This document shows positions 42,677 through 51,473 of a stretch of 64,000 bases of DNA, one piece after another. The notes beneath the pieces are model-generated. The model did no database searches. It was not told where the DNA came from and worked only from the letters and a program-made list of their open reading frames with translations. This DNA is from Candidatus Aquidulcis sp. Lineage in GTDB: Bacteria > Chloroflexota > Anaerolineae > Anaerolineales > UBA4823. Numbering within the stretch: the first letter of the stretch is position 1; each line of letters opens with the position of its first letter. Both the position numbers and the translations under genes were made by a program. The stretch is taken from NCBI GenBank assembly GCA_020723385.1, contig DYIZ01000002.1:36164-100163 (forward strand), written 5' to 3'.

Positions 42677-43756
42677 TCAGAAAATCCGTTTGATGCGCTG
42701 GTAAAAATTCAGCGCGTCGGTTGAGTCGGTAAATTGATCTATGGAGCCTAAGAATTGCGGCAGGCCGCGCACCGCTTCATCGGCGATGACATCCCAAATG
42801 GCCTGTGCGAACCGGTCAGCCTGGATTACCCAAAACGGGCGATTGAAGAAAGATGTCGCTTTGGCCTCCAGCGGGGGGGTAATTCCCAACCGGTTGTGCC
42901 AACCGGCGAGGAATTCATACGCCGCAACCAAGGGGGGCTGGCGCTCCTGCCAGGTTTCCGCCGTCAGCACCTGATCCAACACGGGGCTGAGCTGAGCGGC
43001 GCAGTCAAGCTGCCGGAAGGCTGTGCCGAACCATTTGATATACGGTGCATATTTGCACTCCATCAGGAAGCATAGCCGCATCACGTCGCGCACAAGCCGG
43101 GCCGCCACCAGCCGTGATCCCAACTCGTCGCCCACCTGCCCGCAGCGGCCCATGAAAGGCTCTTCCTGCCCGATGCGCTGCCATTGCGCCGCCAGGAGAT
43201 ACAGCCAGACCTCGCGGGGGTAGTAACTCAACCGGGTCCGCAGCGCCCCCAGTTCTCCCAGTCCGTCGTGGAAGACGCGCCCGCTGGTCAGGCTGCGCAA
43301 ATGCTGCTCAGTGAAGGTCAGCCAGTCGCCAGCCGTCCACTTAGCATCCATTTCAATCCCTAAGATTTGCTGGACCCAGGCGCGCAGCGAATGGATCGCC
43401 ACACCGTGATGGACTTTGTCGCCGCCGGGCTGCTGCTGGCCATCGTGGCCGCTGCGATAAACCCAGGTCATATCAATCGGGAAGCCATGAATTTCCGGTG
43501 GAAGCTCCTCATGCAGCGCCCGCTCGATTTGGGGGCGATACATCTCGACATCGGCATCTGCCAGGAACAACAGCAAGCGCGGCCCCCAATCGTGGTCGGT
43601 GGATTGGGGTGTGTCGAAGCCCAGCACATCGGAACCTGGCCCGATCAGCGCTGCAGAATAAGCTAACGATGGGAAATGTTTTGCCAGGATGGGCCGGACG
43701 GCTTCATCGAAAAGATACTGGCTGAGGGTCAAACCTGGAATGAATGGCTGATCCAT
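42677..43756 (-). CDS. DUF4037 nucleotidyltransferase-like protein
   Basis: 359 residues. The N-terminal region GPGSDVLGFDTPQSTDHDWG matches the DUF4037 family, distant relatives of nucleotidyltransferases, with the paired acids at DHDWGPR. The C-terminal half is helical. The activity of this family has not been settled. Coupled by short gaps (7 bases each side) to the MFS and ABC genes. Confidence 0.82.
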   Translation of the reverse strand: MDQPFIPGLTLSQYLFDEAVRPILAKHFPSLAYSAALIGPGSDVLGFDTPQSTDHDWGPRLLLFLADADVEMYRPQIERALHEELPPEIHGFPIDMTWVYRSGHDGQQQPGGDKVHHGVAIHSLRAWVQQILGIEMDAKWTAGDWLTFTEQHLRSLTSGRVFHDGLGELGALRTRLSYYPREVWLYLLAAQWQRIGQEEPFMGRCGQVGDELGSRLVAARLVRDVMRLCFLMECKYAPYIKWFGTAFRQLDCAAQLSPVLDQVLTAETWQERQPPLVAAYEFLAGWHNRLGITPPLEAKATSFFNRPFWVIQADRFAQAIWDVIADEAVRGLPQFLGSIDQFTDSTDALNFYQRIKRIF

Positions 43757-43763
43757 AATTCCT

Positions 43764-45080
43764 TCAATAGGGGTTTCCCGAGGCTTTCATTTTGCGCGGC
43801 TCATGCACTGCAAAACGCAACAGCACCCAACTGGCTGCCCCGACGATCGCAGAAAGGGTAAACATCGCCCGGTAGCTTACCACCCCGGCCAGCCAGCCGC
43901 CGATCAGCGGCGCGATCACCACCATGACGCCTGGAATGGTATTGGCAAAGCCAATATAGGTCGGACGGTTTTCCGCCTCGGTGAATTCATAAACGATAGA
44001 GAAGCCGGAGATCGTGGTTCCTGCCTCGACGGCCCCGCGCAGGAAAAAGATCGGGAAAAACCACCACGGGCTGGGAGCAATAACTGCCAGGGCAAGCGCC
44101 GCAGCGCTCAATAACCAGCACACCTCCAGGCTCAATTTGTGGCCTTTGCGGTCCGAGAAAAAGCCAAAAAACAGGTTCGCCAGAGCCAAGCCGATTTGCA
44201 AGGCGATCATAAATCCACTGGCCTGCGCATCCGGCAGATTCCAGGTCTGAACGGAATAAACCACCAAAAAACCGGTTGCCATCCCGCTCAGCGCAAAGAT
44301 AATCTGCGCCAGCAGATACAGGCTGAAGTTGCGATCTTTGCGCAGAACTTCTGGCAAGGAACGCAGGTAATCCAGTTGCGAGACCGGGGGTTTGCTGCTG
44401 GCGACAGCCGGTTCGCGGGTGAGCGAGAGAGACGCCCAGGAAAGGAAAAACAACGCGCCAGCCACGGCGAAGGAAAAGACGTAACCCAGCGGGAAGGTGA
44501 ATTTGTCGAGCACATAGGGTACAGCCAGCGCCCCCAGGATGCCGGTTCCATTCCCGATGAAATTTGAGATGCCAAAGAACCGCCCGCGCTTCTCCACCGG
44601 GATGACTTTCGCGATCATATCCTGCCAGCCCACAATGATCACACCTGCCCCAAGGTTGTGCCAGGTGTACAGAACGAAAAAAACGACCAGGGTCAAAACC
44701 GGCTGGCTGACTGCCAGGAAATAGACCGCTGGAGCAAGCAGGAGAACAGGCAGGCGTTCGAGGAAAAAACCGAGCGTCATCGGGAAGAACTTCTTCCGGG
44801 GGGCGCGCTCGACCGCATTGGCCATAAAAAGCTGCGGTAAGAGAACGCCAGCCCAACCGAGAAATGAGATCAGGCCGATTACAAGGGGGCTATTGGTAAA
44901 ATGGCTGACAAACAAGGGGAGAATGATGGTGGATGAAAAAAAGCTCATCCCAAACCCGAAAGTGGCTCCATCCAGCGTGTTGACCAGGAAATTCCAACGA
45001 TAGTTTCGCGCTATATCCTGCTGAACAGCCGCGTTGCTGGCAATCTGTTGGTGGAGGCCGGTTTCAAGCGATTCGTTCAT
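43764..45080 (-). CDS. MFS transporter
   Basis: 438 residues, about 12 membrane helices. A conserved loop KVIPVEKRGRFFGIS follows helix 4, and FFGFFSDRKGHKLSLE is the second motif A-like loop. Its start overlaps the end of the GNAT upstream by 17 bases. Not a close match to the other four MFS genes. Substrate unknown. Confidence 0.86.
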   Translation of the reverse strand: MNESLETGLHQQIASNAAVQQDIARNYRWNFLVNTLDGATFGFGMSFFSSTIILPLFVSHFTNSPLVIGLISFLGWAGVLLPQLFMANAVERAPRKKFFPMTLGFFLERLPVLLLAPAVYFLAVSQPVLTLVVFFVLYTWHNLGAGVIIVGWQDMIAKVIPVEKRGRFFGISNFIGNGTGILGALAVPYVLDKFTFPLGYVFSFAVAGALFFLSWASLSLTREPAVASSKPPVSQLDYLRSLPEVLRKDRNFSLYLLAQIIFALSGMATGFLVVYSVQTWNLPDAQASGFMIALQIGLALANLFFGFFSDRKGHKLSLEVCWLLSAAALALAVIAPSPWWFFPIFFLRGAVEAGTTISGFSIVYEFTEAENRPTYIGFANTIPGVMVVIAPLIGGWLAGVVSYRAMFTLSAIVGAASWVLLRFAVHEPRKMKASGNPY

Positions 45081-45624
45081 GCGCCTCGAATTCCTCGCGG
45101 GTCATCCCCAGAACAAACTCATCGTGATACTGCCCATTAGTGAAAACCATCTGGCGCAGATGGCCCTCGTGGACGAAGCCCAGCTTTTCGTGCAGCTTGA
45201 TCGAAGCTTCGTTGAAATCGTAGATTTCGACCGTCACTTTCTGGTAACGCAATTCCTGGAAGAAGTAACGCAGTAACAGCCGGATGGCCTCCGAAGCATA
45301 ACCTTTGCGCCTCTGTTCGCGGCGGATGGCAAGCCCGTAGCTGAACGTGCCATTACGCGGGTCGCAGTGATGGGTGTTGATCGTGCCGGCGAATTCACCC
45401 TCCAGGGTTTCGATCACAAAGTTGAAAACGTCACCCTTCGGGCGGGCCAGCGATTGCTCGGTTGCCCATTTGCGTGCAGCTTCGTGCGATTTTGGGAAAG
45501 GGATGAAGTAGCACTCGCGGGCGGTTTCAGTGTCCAGATCCCACTGGCTGAAGATTTCCCAATCTTCGGGTTCTATCGCCCGCAAGCGGATGTGTGTGCC
45601 TTGCCAAATAGAATTGTTATTCAT
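45064..45624 (-). CDS. RimJ/RimL-type GNAT acetyltransferase
   Basis: 186 residues. Full RimJ-like layout: RLRAIEPEDWEIFSQW at the start, acetyl-CoA loop AIRREQRRKGYASEAIRLLL, then NEASIKLHEKLGFVHEG and a final HDEFVLGMTREEFE. The family modifies ribosomal protein N-termini, polyamines (SpeG) or drugs. It starts the 45624-28090 run and diverges from the MNT gene across 63 bases. Confidence 0.88.
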   Translation of the reverse strand: MNNNSIWQGTHIRLRAIEPEDWEIFSQWDLDTETARECYFIPFPKSHEAARKWATEQSLARPKGDVFNFVIETLEGEFAGTINTHHCDPRNGTFSYGLAIRREQRRKGYASEAIRLLLRYFFQELRYQKVTVEIYDFNEASIKLHEKLGFVHEGHLRQMVFTNGQYHDEFVLGMTREEFEAHERIA

Positions 45625-45662
45625 TCCGTCTCTACGTTTGATTCTGAGAGGAGGGTGTGATG

Positions 45663-45668
45663 TATAAT
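45663..45668 (+). promoter_or_regulatory. possible -10 box before the orphan MNT gene
   Basis: A perfect TATAAT 20 bases before the ATG, in the divergent gap. The -35 is unclear (TTGATT with a 19-base spacer). Confidence 0.35.
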
Positions 45669-45687
45669 AAAGCTGTGGTAACGAAAA

Positions 45688-46065
45688 ATGGCTAAAACAG
45701 CAAAGCTGGGTCTAAAAGGCGCTACCCTCAGCCAGGCTGAAACGCAGGCATTGCAGGCGTTCACAGCGCGGCTGCGGCAAGCATTTCCTGATCAGGTTTA
45801 CCAAATATTTCTATTCGGCTCGAAGGCAAGAGGGGAAGGGAATGCTGATTCCGACATTGATGTTCTGGTTATCACGTTCGCCGAAGATCGCAGCCTGCGA
45901 CACGCCATCATTGATCTTGCCTCAGATTTTTCGCTCGAATACAACGTGCTGCTGAGTCCGAGGGTCATCAGCGATCAGCGTTGGCGGTCGAAGCAGGGAT
46001 TCGGCCTTTACCAAAATATTGCCCGCGATGCACGCGCCATAACAACAGGGGGTTTTTCACCGTGA
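45688..46065 (+). CDS. orphan MNT-type nucleotidyltransferase
   Basis: 125 residues. FGSKARGEGNADSDIDVLVI carries the GS...D-x-D active site. No HEPN gene follows; instead its 3' end overlaps the convergent CPT-GNAT gene by nine bases. It could be a leftover antitoxin or a free nucleotidyltransferase. Different from the MNT at 24315 and not its close copy. Confidence 0.85.
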   Translation: MAKTAKLGLKGATLSQAETQALQAFTARLRQAFPDQVYQIFLFGSKARGEGNADSDIDVLVITFAEDRSLRHAIIDLASDFSLEYNVLLSPRVISDQRWRSKQGFGLYQNIARDARAITTGGFSP

Positions 46066-47109
46066 CGGCGCTTCCAGTTTCTTGACCATCATCAAACACG
46101 GATTGGCCTCGCCCCACAGGGTGGGAAATTCCTCCAAGGGGCGAAATCCCATCGCCTGGTAGTAGGCGCGGGTCTTGGCATACCCGGCATCGGGATGCGC
46201 CGCGCTCAAGGTTTTGACTTGCAGATATTCGATTCCCTGCTCCCGAAGGTAGGCTTCGGCGCGGCCGAGCAGGGCGCGGCCAACCCCCTGGCGATGCGCC
46301 TCCGGGAGAACACCCATCACGTAGATTTCCGCGGCGGCGGGACTGTGCTGCATGATAGCGAGAAACCCCAAGGGGACACCGTCCAGCGAGGCAAGCCAGG
46401 TCGGGAGTGTTGCTATCGTTTCGATGTAATGCTGCGTGGCCTCCTCGATGCCGAACCATTCGGGCAGGGTACGTAAAATGGGAGCGCAAACCGCCGAAAG
46501 ACCAAGGGCGGGGCCGGTGATGGCGTAGGGCGAACTGGCAGCTCGCCCTACAAAAGCCCGCGGCGGATTGTTTTGGATATGTGAGTGGATCATCCGGGCG
46601 CATTCTTCGGGGGAAAGCAGGGAAGTGTCTACTTCGAGATCGTAGGTCTTCACGAAGGCATGTACCCGCTCGTACTGCGCCCGCGCCTGCCCGAGAGTGC
46701 GGTCTTTGCGGTCGCGCTCGCGTTGCTCGAGCACTTCCAGAGGGCAACGCACACCAATCAGATAGGCGGGCAAACCGCTGAACAATACCGCACACTCATC
46801 CACCCAGGCTGGCTCCACCAGCACGTGATCGGCGACCACGTTCAACCCGGCGCGGGAAAGTGTGGCGATGGCCTGATGCATCCCGGAGAACACACGATGG
46901 CCGGTCTCCCCAGCTTCTGTGGCTCGCCCGAGCACATCGTCCCACAGCGGGCGGTCGAGATAACGCTTCGGCATCATCCAGATGAATTTATCAATTCCGG
47001 CGTTGAGATAAGGTTCATCCAGCAGCGATTGCAGCGCAGCCAGCAGGCAGGTCTTGCCTGAGCTTGATGTCCCGTTGAGTAAAATGATGGTTCCGTTCTT
47101 ATGCGTCAT
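46057..47109 (-). CDS. chloramphenicol phosphotransferase-like domain fused to GNAT
   Basis: 350 residues. The first 180 match Streptomyces chloramphenicol 3-O-phosphotransferase in layout: the P-loop LLNGTSSSGKTCLLAALQ, then GIDKFIWMMP with the likely catalytic Asp, IGVRCPLEVLEQRERDR as lid, and DLEVDTSLLSPEECA. From about residue 205 it is a GNAT: AEIYVMGVLPEAHRQGVGRA and AKTRAYYQAMGFRPLE. A 9-base-arm palindrome (46525-46551) encodes the junction. A protein joining an antibiotic kinase and an acetyltransferase is suggestive of dual modification. Shares ATGA with the next GNAT. Confidence 0.86.
   Translation of the reverse strand: MTHKNGTIILLNGTSSSGKTCLLAALQSLLDEPYLNAGIDKFIWMMPKRYLDRPLWDDVLGRATEAGETGHRVFSGMHQAIATLSRAGLNVVADHVLVEPAWVDECAVLFSGLPAYLIGVRCPLEVLEQRERDRKDRTLGQARAQYERVHAFVKTYDLEVDTSLLSPEECARMIHSHIQNNPPRAFVGRAASSPYAITGPALGLSAVCAPILRTLPEWFGIEEATQHYIETIATLPTWLASLDGVPLGFLAIMQHSPAAAEIYVMGVLPEAHRQGVGRALLGRAEAYLREQGIEYLQVKTLSAAHPDAGYAKTRAYYQAMGFRPLEEFPTLWGEANPCLMMVKKLEAPSR
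46525..46551. repeat. palindrome at the CPT-GNAT junction
   Basis: gtagggcga (46525-46533) and tcgccctac (46543-46551), perfect arms, 9-base loop, in frame. Translated on the minus strand as FVGRAASSPYA. Confidence 0.75.
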
Positions 47110-48023
47110 AATATTTTTTCGTAGAGTCCCAGTTGATTGACCGTGCGAAAACCGACGACCTCGTACAATTTCACCGCCGGCTCATTTTCTGAATCGGTGC
47201 AGACGTTGGCGCTGGTCATACCGCACCCCTGCAAGCGGCGGAGCGCATCGGTCATCACGGCTTTGCCCAGCCCCTTGCGCTGGAAATCGGGATGCGTACC
47301 CACCGGCTCGAACAACCCAACTTTGTTCAGCGGGTCGGGCCAGGCGATGCAGAACGCGCCGATGCGCCCATCCGGGGCTGCCGCGACCACATCGAGATCG
47401 GGATCGTACACCGGCGACTGCATGAAGCGCCGGAAGCGCGCCTCGTACCGGTCGAAAGGCGCTGACGATTCGAACGCGCCATACTGAGCTGCGGCGCGGG
47501 CGGCGGCTTCATTCTCGCCCGCCGAGCTGCGCACCGTGTAACCTTCCGGCAGGCTGGGGGCCGCGATGGGCATATCCAATGTTCGGGTCATGTAAACGTC
47601 CGAATGGATCAGCCGGAAGCCGCGGCCTTGCAGCCAGCCGGTGAGCACGGCATCATCCTGTGCGACCCACATCATGTGGATTTTGTCTTTCCCGTTGGCG
47701 CGCGCCAGAGCCGCGCGGCGATCTTCGGCCCAGGCGTACATGGCCTCGGCCTCGGGCGCGCCGCGCAATTCGGGCTGCACGTAAACATCGAAAGTGCTCG
47801 ACAGCAGCGCCCAGCCCAGGATTCGCCCAGGATTGGTTGGATCGTCCCACAGGTAGATATTCTGCCAATGATCGTGATCGAGCGGCGGGTAGTAGAGCCA
47901 CCAGCTCAGGTCGCCGGTGTGAACGTAGTAGGTTCCGTTATTGGCAGCGCGCCCGGCTTGCAGCAAGGCGCACATTTTCTGAAAGTCAGTCTGGCCCTGG
48001 TAGGGGCGAGGATCAGAACTCAT
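47106..48023 (-). CDS. tandem-GNAT acetyltransferase
   Basis: 305 residues. Well-formed second domain: DPDLDVVAAAPDGRIGAFC, GTHPDFQRKGLGKAVMTDAL, NEPAVKLYEVVGFRTV. Nearest local relatives are 16760 and 51474. It has four-base overlaps with both neighbours (VOC gene before it, CPT-GNAT after it), so the three are strongly coupled. Confidence 0.87.
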   Translation of the reverse strand: MSSDPRPYQGQTDFQKMCALLQAGRAANNGTYYVHTGDLSWWLYYPPLDHDHWQNIYLWDDPTNPGRILGWALLSSTFDVYVQPELRGAPEAEAMYAWAEDRRAALARANGKDKIHMMWVAQDDAVLTGWLQGRGFRLIHSDVYMTRTLDMPIAAPSLPEGYTVRSSAGENEAAARAAAQYGAFESSAPFDRYEARFRRFMQSPVYDPDLDVVAAAPDGRIGAFCIAWPDPLNKVGLFEPVGTHPDFQRKGLGKAVMTDALRRLQGCGMTSANVCTDSENEPAVKLYEVVGFRTVNQLGLYEKIL

Positions 48024-48436
48024 GTTTTCTCCGTTGCGTCTATTTTTTCGTTGCCAATGATGTTGCCCTCCGCGTCGGTGATCAGCAGCCCTTTGCTCAT
48101 ATCCAGGAACACCAGGGGATTACCCCACGGGTCAGCAACGACCACGCAGCGCCCGATGCGGATGTCGAACGGGCCGGCGAGCACTTTCCCGCCTGCCGCA
48201 ACCCAGCGGGCGGCGGCTTCATCGGCGGAGGCCACCGTGAAATCCACTTCCAGGCCGGGGCGCTCGTCTTGCAGCACCAGCTCGGCCTCGCTCCCCGGGA
48301 GGCGCAGCCCCGCCTCGTGGGCGGCGCGCCAGATGAGGGCGTGCCCCATTCGGTCGCGGTAGAAGGCCAGTCCCGCATCGAGATCGGGAACATACAGCCG
48401 GATGCAGTCAACTTTTTGGAAAAGAGGGTTAGGCAT
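48020..48436 (-). CDS. VOC-family protein (glyoxalase/bleomycin-resistance fold)
   Basis: 138 residues from ATG 48436 with GGGAG seven bases upstream; a longer TTG reading would start inside a palindrome. Two beta-alpha-beta-beta-beta modules: VDCIRLYVPDLDAGLAFYRD and, later, VVVADPWGNPLVFLDMS. The family covers metalloenzymes (glyoxalase I, FosA) and drug-binding proteins (bleomycin, mitomycin). Shares four bases with the tandem GNAT. A drug-sequestering role would fit the context, but is unproved. Confidence 0.86.
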   Translation of the reverse strand: MPNPLFQKVDCIRLYVPDLDAGLAFYRDRMGHALIWRAAHEAGLRLPGSEAELVLQDERPGLEVDFTVASADEAAARWVAAGGKVLAGPFDIRIGRCVVVADPWGNPLVFLDMSKGLLITDAEGNIIGNEKIDATEKT

Positions 48437-48449
48437 TACGATTCTCCCA

Positions 48450-48509
48450 GACGGCAGACCGTAGACCGTCAATGCCGGTCATCGGTCGTCGGTCTATGGT
48501 CTGCCGTCG
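48450..48509. repeat. palindrome between ABC-F and VOC genes
   Basis: gacggcagaccgtagaccg near 48450 pairs with cggtctatggtctgccgtc near 48491, 18 of 19 bases matching. Confidence 0.7.
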
Positions 48510-48527
48510 TCCGTCCCCGGTCTCTCT

Positions 48528-50510
48528 TCACACCGCCAGCTTCTCCCATTCCACCATCAACTCTTCTAACTTGGCCTGGGCTTGCGAATATTGCAAGCTG
48601 AGGGTGTGAATTTGATCGTACGACCAGCGTTTGCCGGTTTGTTGCATCTCGGACGACAGGCGCTTCACGGCCATCTCCTGCTCGCGGATGCGGCTTTCGA
48701 TGAGCGACATCGCCTGCTGGCGCTTGCGTGTCTCGCGGCTGTTGTCGCGCACCAGCGGCTTGGGGGCCAGCAAAAGCTGGCGGGGGCGGGTGTCTGTGGG
48801 GGTCACGCGGCTCAACACAAATTGGCGGTAGGTGCCATCGAAGACGGTCAGCTTATTATCGCGCAGCTCCCAGATGCGGGTCGCCAGGCGGTCAACCAGG
48901 TAACGGTCGTGTGAGACGAGCAGGATCGTGCCGGGGAAATCTTGCAGCACCTCTTGCAGCACTTCCTGCGCGGGCAGGTCGAGATGGTTGGTCGGCTCGT
49001 CGAGCAGCAGGAAGTTCGCGCCCTGTAAAGCCAGGATCGCCAGCGCCAGCCGCCCGCGCTCGCCGCCGGAAAGCGCTGAAACCGGTTTGAACACATCGTC
49101 GCCGCGGAACAGGTACTGCGCCAGGTAACTGCGCGCCTCGCCGGGGTGCATCTCCTTGTGGCTCAACAGCTCATCGAGCACCGACAGCTTCGGATCGAGA
49201 CCATCGTGCGCCTGGGCGAAGTAGCCGATTTTGAGACTCGCCCCGCGGTACAACTCGCCTTCGAGGGCTTCCATCTGGCCCAGGAGGGTCTTGAGAAACG
49301 TAGTTTTGCCGCTCCCGTTGGGGCCGATCAGTGCGGCGCACTCGCCGCGCCGCAGTTCGACGCCATCCGCACGAAACAGCGGGGTGCCGGGATAGCCGAT
49401 CAGCACCTCATTGGCGCGCAGCACGATGTTGCCGCTGTTGTAGGTTTGCGTGAGCCGGGGGTGAATCTTCGGCGGGCGGCCGGGCATACTCAGCGCGTTG
49501 ACCGCCCGGATGGCCTCGATTACATCCAGGGGTTTGTCGGCGCGCAGCCCCAACCGCGACCATTTCGAGCCATCGCGCAGCACACCGATGCCGTAGGACT
49601 CGATGGCGGCGATCTCACGGCTGACCTTGCGCAGCGTTCCCAGGGCGCGGGCGTGTGTGCTGGCGCGCACCCAGTTACGCTGGATGAAATCCACCTCTTT
49701 GAGCAGGCGCGCCTTTTCTTCCTCGAATACGCGCTGGTCGTATTCCCAATGCTCGTCGCGCTGGAGCATGTAGGCACTGTAGTTGCCAGGGTAAACCTCG
49801 ATGCCGCCGCGCCCCATCTCCCAGATCGTATTGACCACGTTGTCCAGAAAATATCGGTCGTGGCTGGCGACCAGCACCGCCCCCTCCCACTCGCCGAGGG
49901 TGTGCTCCAGCCATTCGGTGGCTTCGGCGTCGAGGTGGTTGGTGGGTTCGTCGAGCATGAGCAGATCGGGTTTTTCGAGCAGCAGGCGCGCCAGCAGCGC
50001 CCGCGTCTTTTGACCGCCGCTGAGATGATTGATGGGCATTTCCCAGCAGGATTTGTTCAATCCCAGGCCGCTCAGCGTTTGCTGGATGCGCAAATCATAG
50101 TCGTAGCCGCCGGCGTGCTCGAAAGCCTCTTGCAGCGCGCCGTACTCTTCGAGCAGCTCATCGGTGTAGCGTTCAGCCATCTCGGCTTCCAGGGCGTGCA
50201 GGCGTTCTTGCTGCTCTTGCAGACCGGCGAAAACCGTCAGCATCTCGGCGTAGACGGTGTTTTCGCGGGAGCCGAAAGCTTCCACCGCCTCCTGGCGCAG
50301 ATAACCCAGGCGGCGGCTGCGGGCGATGTTGACGCTGCCCGATGTGGGCTGGCTCAAACCAGCCAGGATCATCAGCAGCGAGGTTTTGCCAATCCCGTTG
50401 GGGCCGATCAGCCCAATCTTGCCATCGTTGGCAATCGAGACTGAAATGTCGAAAAAGAGATCGAAATCTCCAAAAGATAATGTCAGGTTGTGGGTGGTGA
50501 TAATAGGCAT
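48528..50510 (-). CDS. ABC-F family ATPase
   Basis: 660 residues from ATG 50510 with GGAGG six bases upstream. Two ABC domains and no membrane segments: GPNGIGKTSL with LSGGQKTRALLARLLLE, and GPNGSGKTTFLKTLL with LSGGERGRLALAILAL, both with LDEPTNHLD. A basic linker and a C-terminal coiled coil (residues about 590-660) are like Uup/Vga-type proteins. ABC-F proteins act in the ribosomal E-site: housekeeping EttA/Uup, or antibiotic target protection (Vga, Msr, OptrA). Context favours the latter; sequence alone cannot decide. Confidence 0.9.
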   Translation of the reverse strand: MPIITTHNLTLSFGDFDLFFDISVSIANDGKIGLIGPNGIGKTSLLMILAGLSQPTSGSVNIARSRRLGYLRQEAVEAFGSRENTVYAEMLTVFAGLQEQQERLHALEAEMAERYTDELLEEYGALQEAFEHAGGYDYDLRIQQTLSGLGLNKSCWEMPINHLSGGQKTRALLARLLLEKPDLLMLDEPTNHLDAEATEWLEHTLGEWEGAVLVASHDRYFLDNVVNTIWEMGRGGIEVYPGNYSAYMLQRDEHWEYDQRVFEEEKARLLKEVDFIQRNWVRASTHARALGTLRKVSREIAAIESYGIGVLRDGSKWSRLGLRADKPLDVIEAIRAVNALSMPGRPPKIHPRLTQTYNSGNIVLRANEVLIGYPGTPLFRADGVELRRGECAALIGPNGSGKTTFLKTLLGQMEALEGELYRGASLKIGYFAQAHDGLDPKLSVLDELLSHKEMHPGEARSYLAQYLFRGDDVFKPVSALSGGERGRLALAILALQGANFLLLDEPTNHLDLPAQEVLQEVLQDFPGTILLVSHDRYLVDRLATRIWELRDNKLTVFDGTYRQFVLSRVTPTDTRPRQLLLAPKPLVRDNSRETRKRQQAMSLIESRIREQEMAVKRLSSEMQQTGKRWSYDQIHTLSLQYSQAQAKLEELMVEWEKLAV

Positions 50511-50598
50511 GGCAGCCTCCAAAAAAAGTGTTGCGTCCGCGCTCCGCCCTTCCGACATCGGAGCGGGGAAAGAGTCAGTAAATCTCGGTTTTAGGATC

Positions 50599-50642
50599 GT
50601 AGTGTGCGCTTTAGCGCAGACAAGGGCGCTGAAGCGCCTACT
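50599..50642. repeat. double palindrome upstream of ABC-F
   Basis: gcgctttagcgc (50606-50617) and ggcgctgaagcgcc (50625-50638) inside an outer gtagt/actac pair. Lies in the 191-base gap before the ABC-F gene; the rest of the gap shows no ORF. Its core resembles the array at 32932-32982. Confidence 0.75.
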
Positions 50643-50701
50643 ACGAACCAGGATTGTGATTGATTTTTCTCGATCAGAGGACCAAACTCATAGCGCCACT
50701 G

Positions 50702-51472
50702 TCAACTGTCAACCGTCAACCGGTCACTGATTTCGTGAACCATCCATACATTCGGCTCGATATACACGCCGAGATTCTTTTCAAGATTCATCGTCACCGG
50801 GTTGAGCGCGCCGGGGACGATGTATTTTCCACTTTCGGGGAAGCGCATCCCTGTCCAGCTTTCCCAATCGGCGAGGCTGCCGGGGATTTTCATCGAGCGG
50901 TGAGCCACTTTGATGGTTTTGGCGCCCATCCGGTGGTGAACGCGCAGCCACGGGTCGAACGGCAGCCCATCGGGACGCGCCCACCGGATATAGCGTTCCA
51001 TCGGGGTGAGCGGGTAATCGCTTTTCTTCGAGGGCCGCACCGGGGCGATCAACGCTCCCAGCCCGTGCTGCGCAGCGATCTCCTGCATCCCACGGATGAC
51101 CTCGGCGCTGAGACCCTTTCCCTGTTGGCCGGAAACCACCACGGCTTGCAGGGCGGAGAGAACTGTGGGCGCAATGCCTTTCAGCAGGTTAGCGACCCCC
51201 TGCTCGAAGACGGCATCCCACCCCCGGTTGGGGAGCGTTTCGGGGCTGCCATCCCACGTGACGGGGATCGAATTTCCCACGGCCACGATGGCGTCGCTCT
51301 CGTCGCACAGGAAAAACTGGAACGCGGCGAACTCATCTGTCAAATACCCCCAATTGCTGTTAGCAACCAGGTCTTGCAGCATAAATTCCGGCCAGACGGT
51401 GGGACACAAGGCGTCGGCTTCTTCGGCGCGGTCGGGGCGCTCGGCAAACGTGTAACGGGTATAGTTCGACAT
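50702..51472 (-). CDS. divergent GNAT-like acetyltransferase
   Basis: 256 residues from ATG 51472 with GGAG eight bases upstream, one base after the preceding stop. The GNAT core is visible as ALQAVVVSGQQGKGLSAEVI (Q-x-x-G-x-G loop), then LGALIAPVRPSKK and a RVHHRMGAKTIKVAH segment where the usual GF motif would be. A relatively long C-terminal tail. Substrate unknown. Confidence 0.78.
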   Translation of the reverse strand: MSNYTRYTFAERPDRAEEADALCPTVWPEFMLQDLVANSNWGYLTDEFAAFQFFLCDESDAIVAVGNSIPVTWDGSPETLPNRGWDAVFEQGVANLLKGIAPTVLSALQAVVVSGQQGKGLSAEVIRGMQEIAAQHGLGALIAPVRPSKKSDYPLTPMERYIRWARPDGLPFDPWLRVHHRMGAKTIKVAHRSMKIPGSLADWESWTGMRFPESGKYIVPGALNPVTMNLEKNLGVYIEPNVWMVHEISDRLTVDS

Positions 51473-51473
51473 C

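Noticed and set aside
49146..50444. 432-residue plus-strand ORF
   Set aside because: Antisense shadow of the ABC-F gene.
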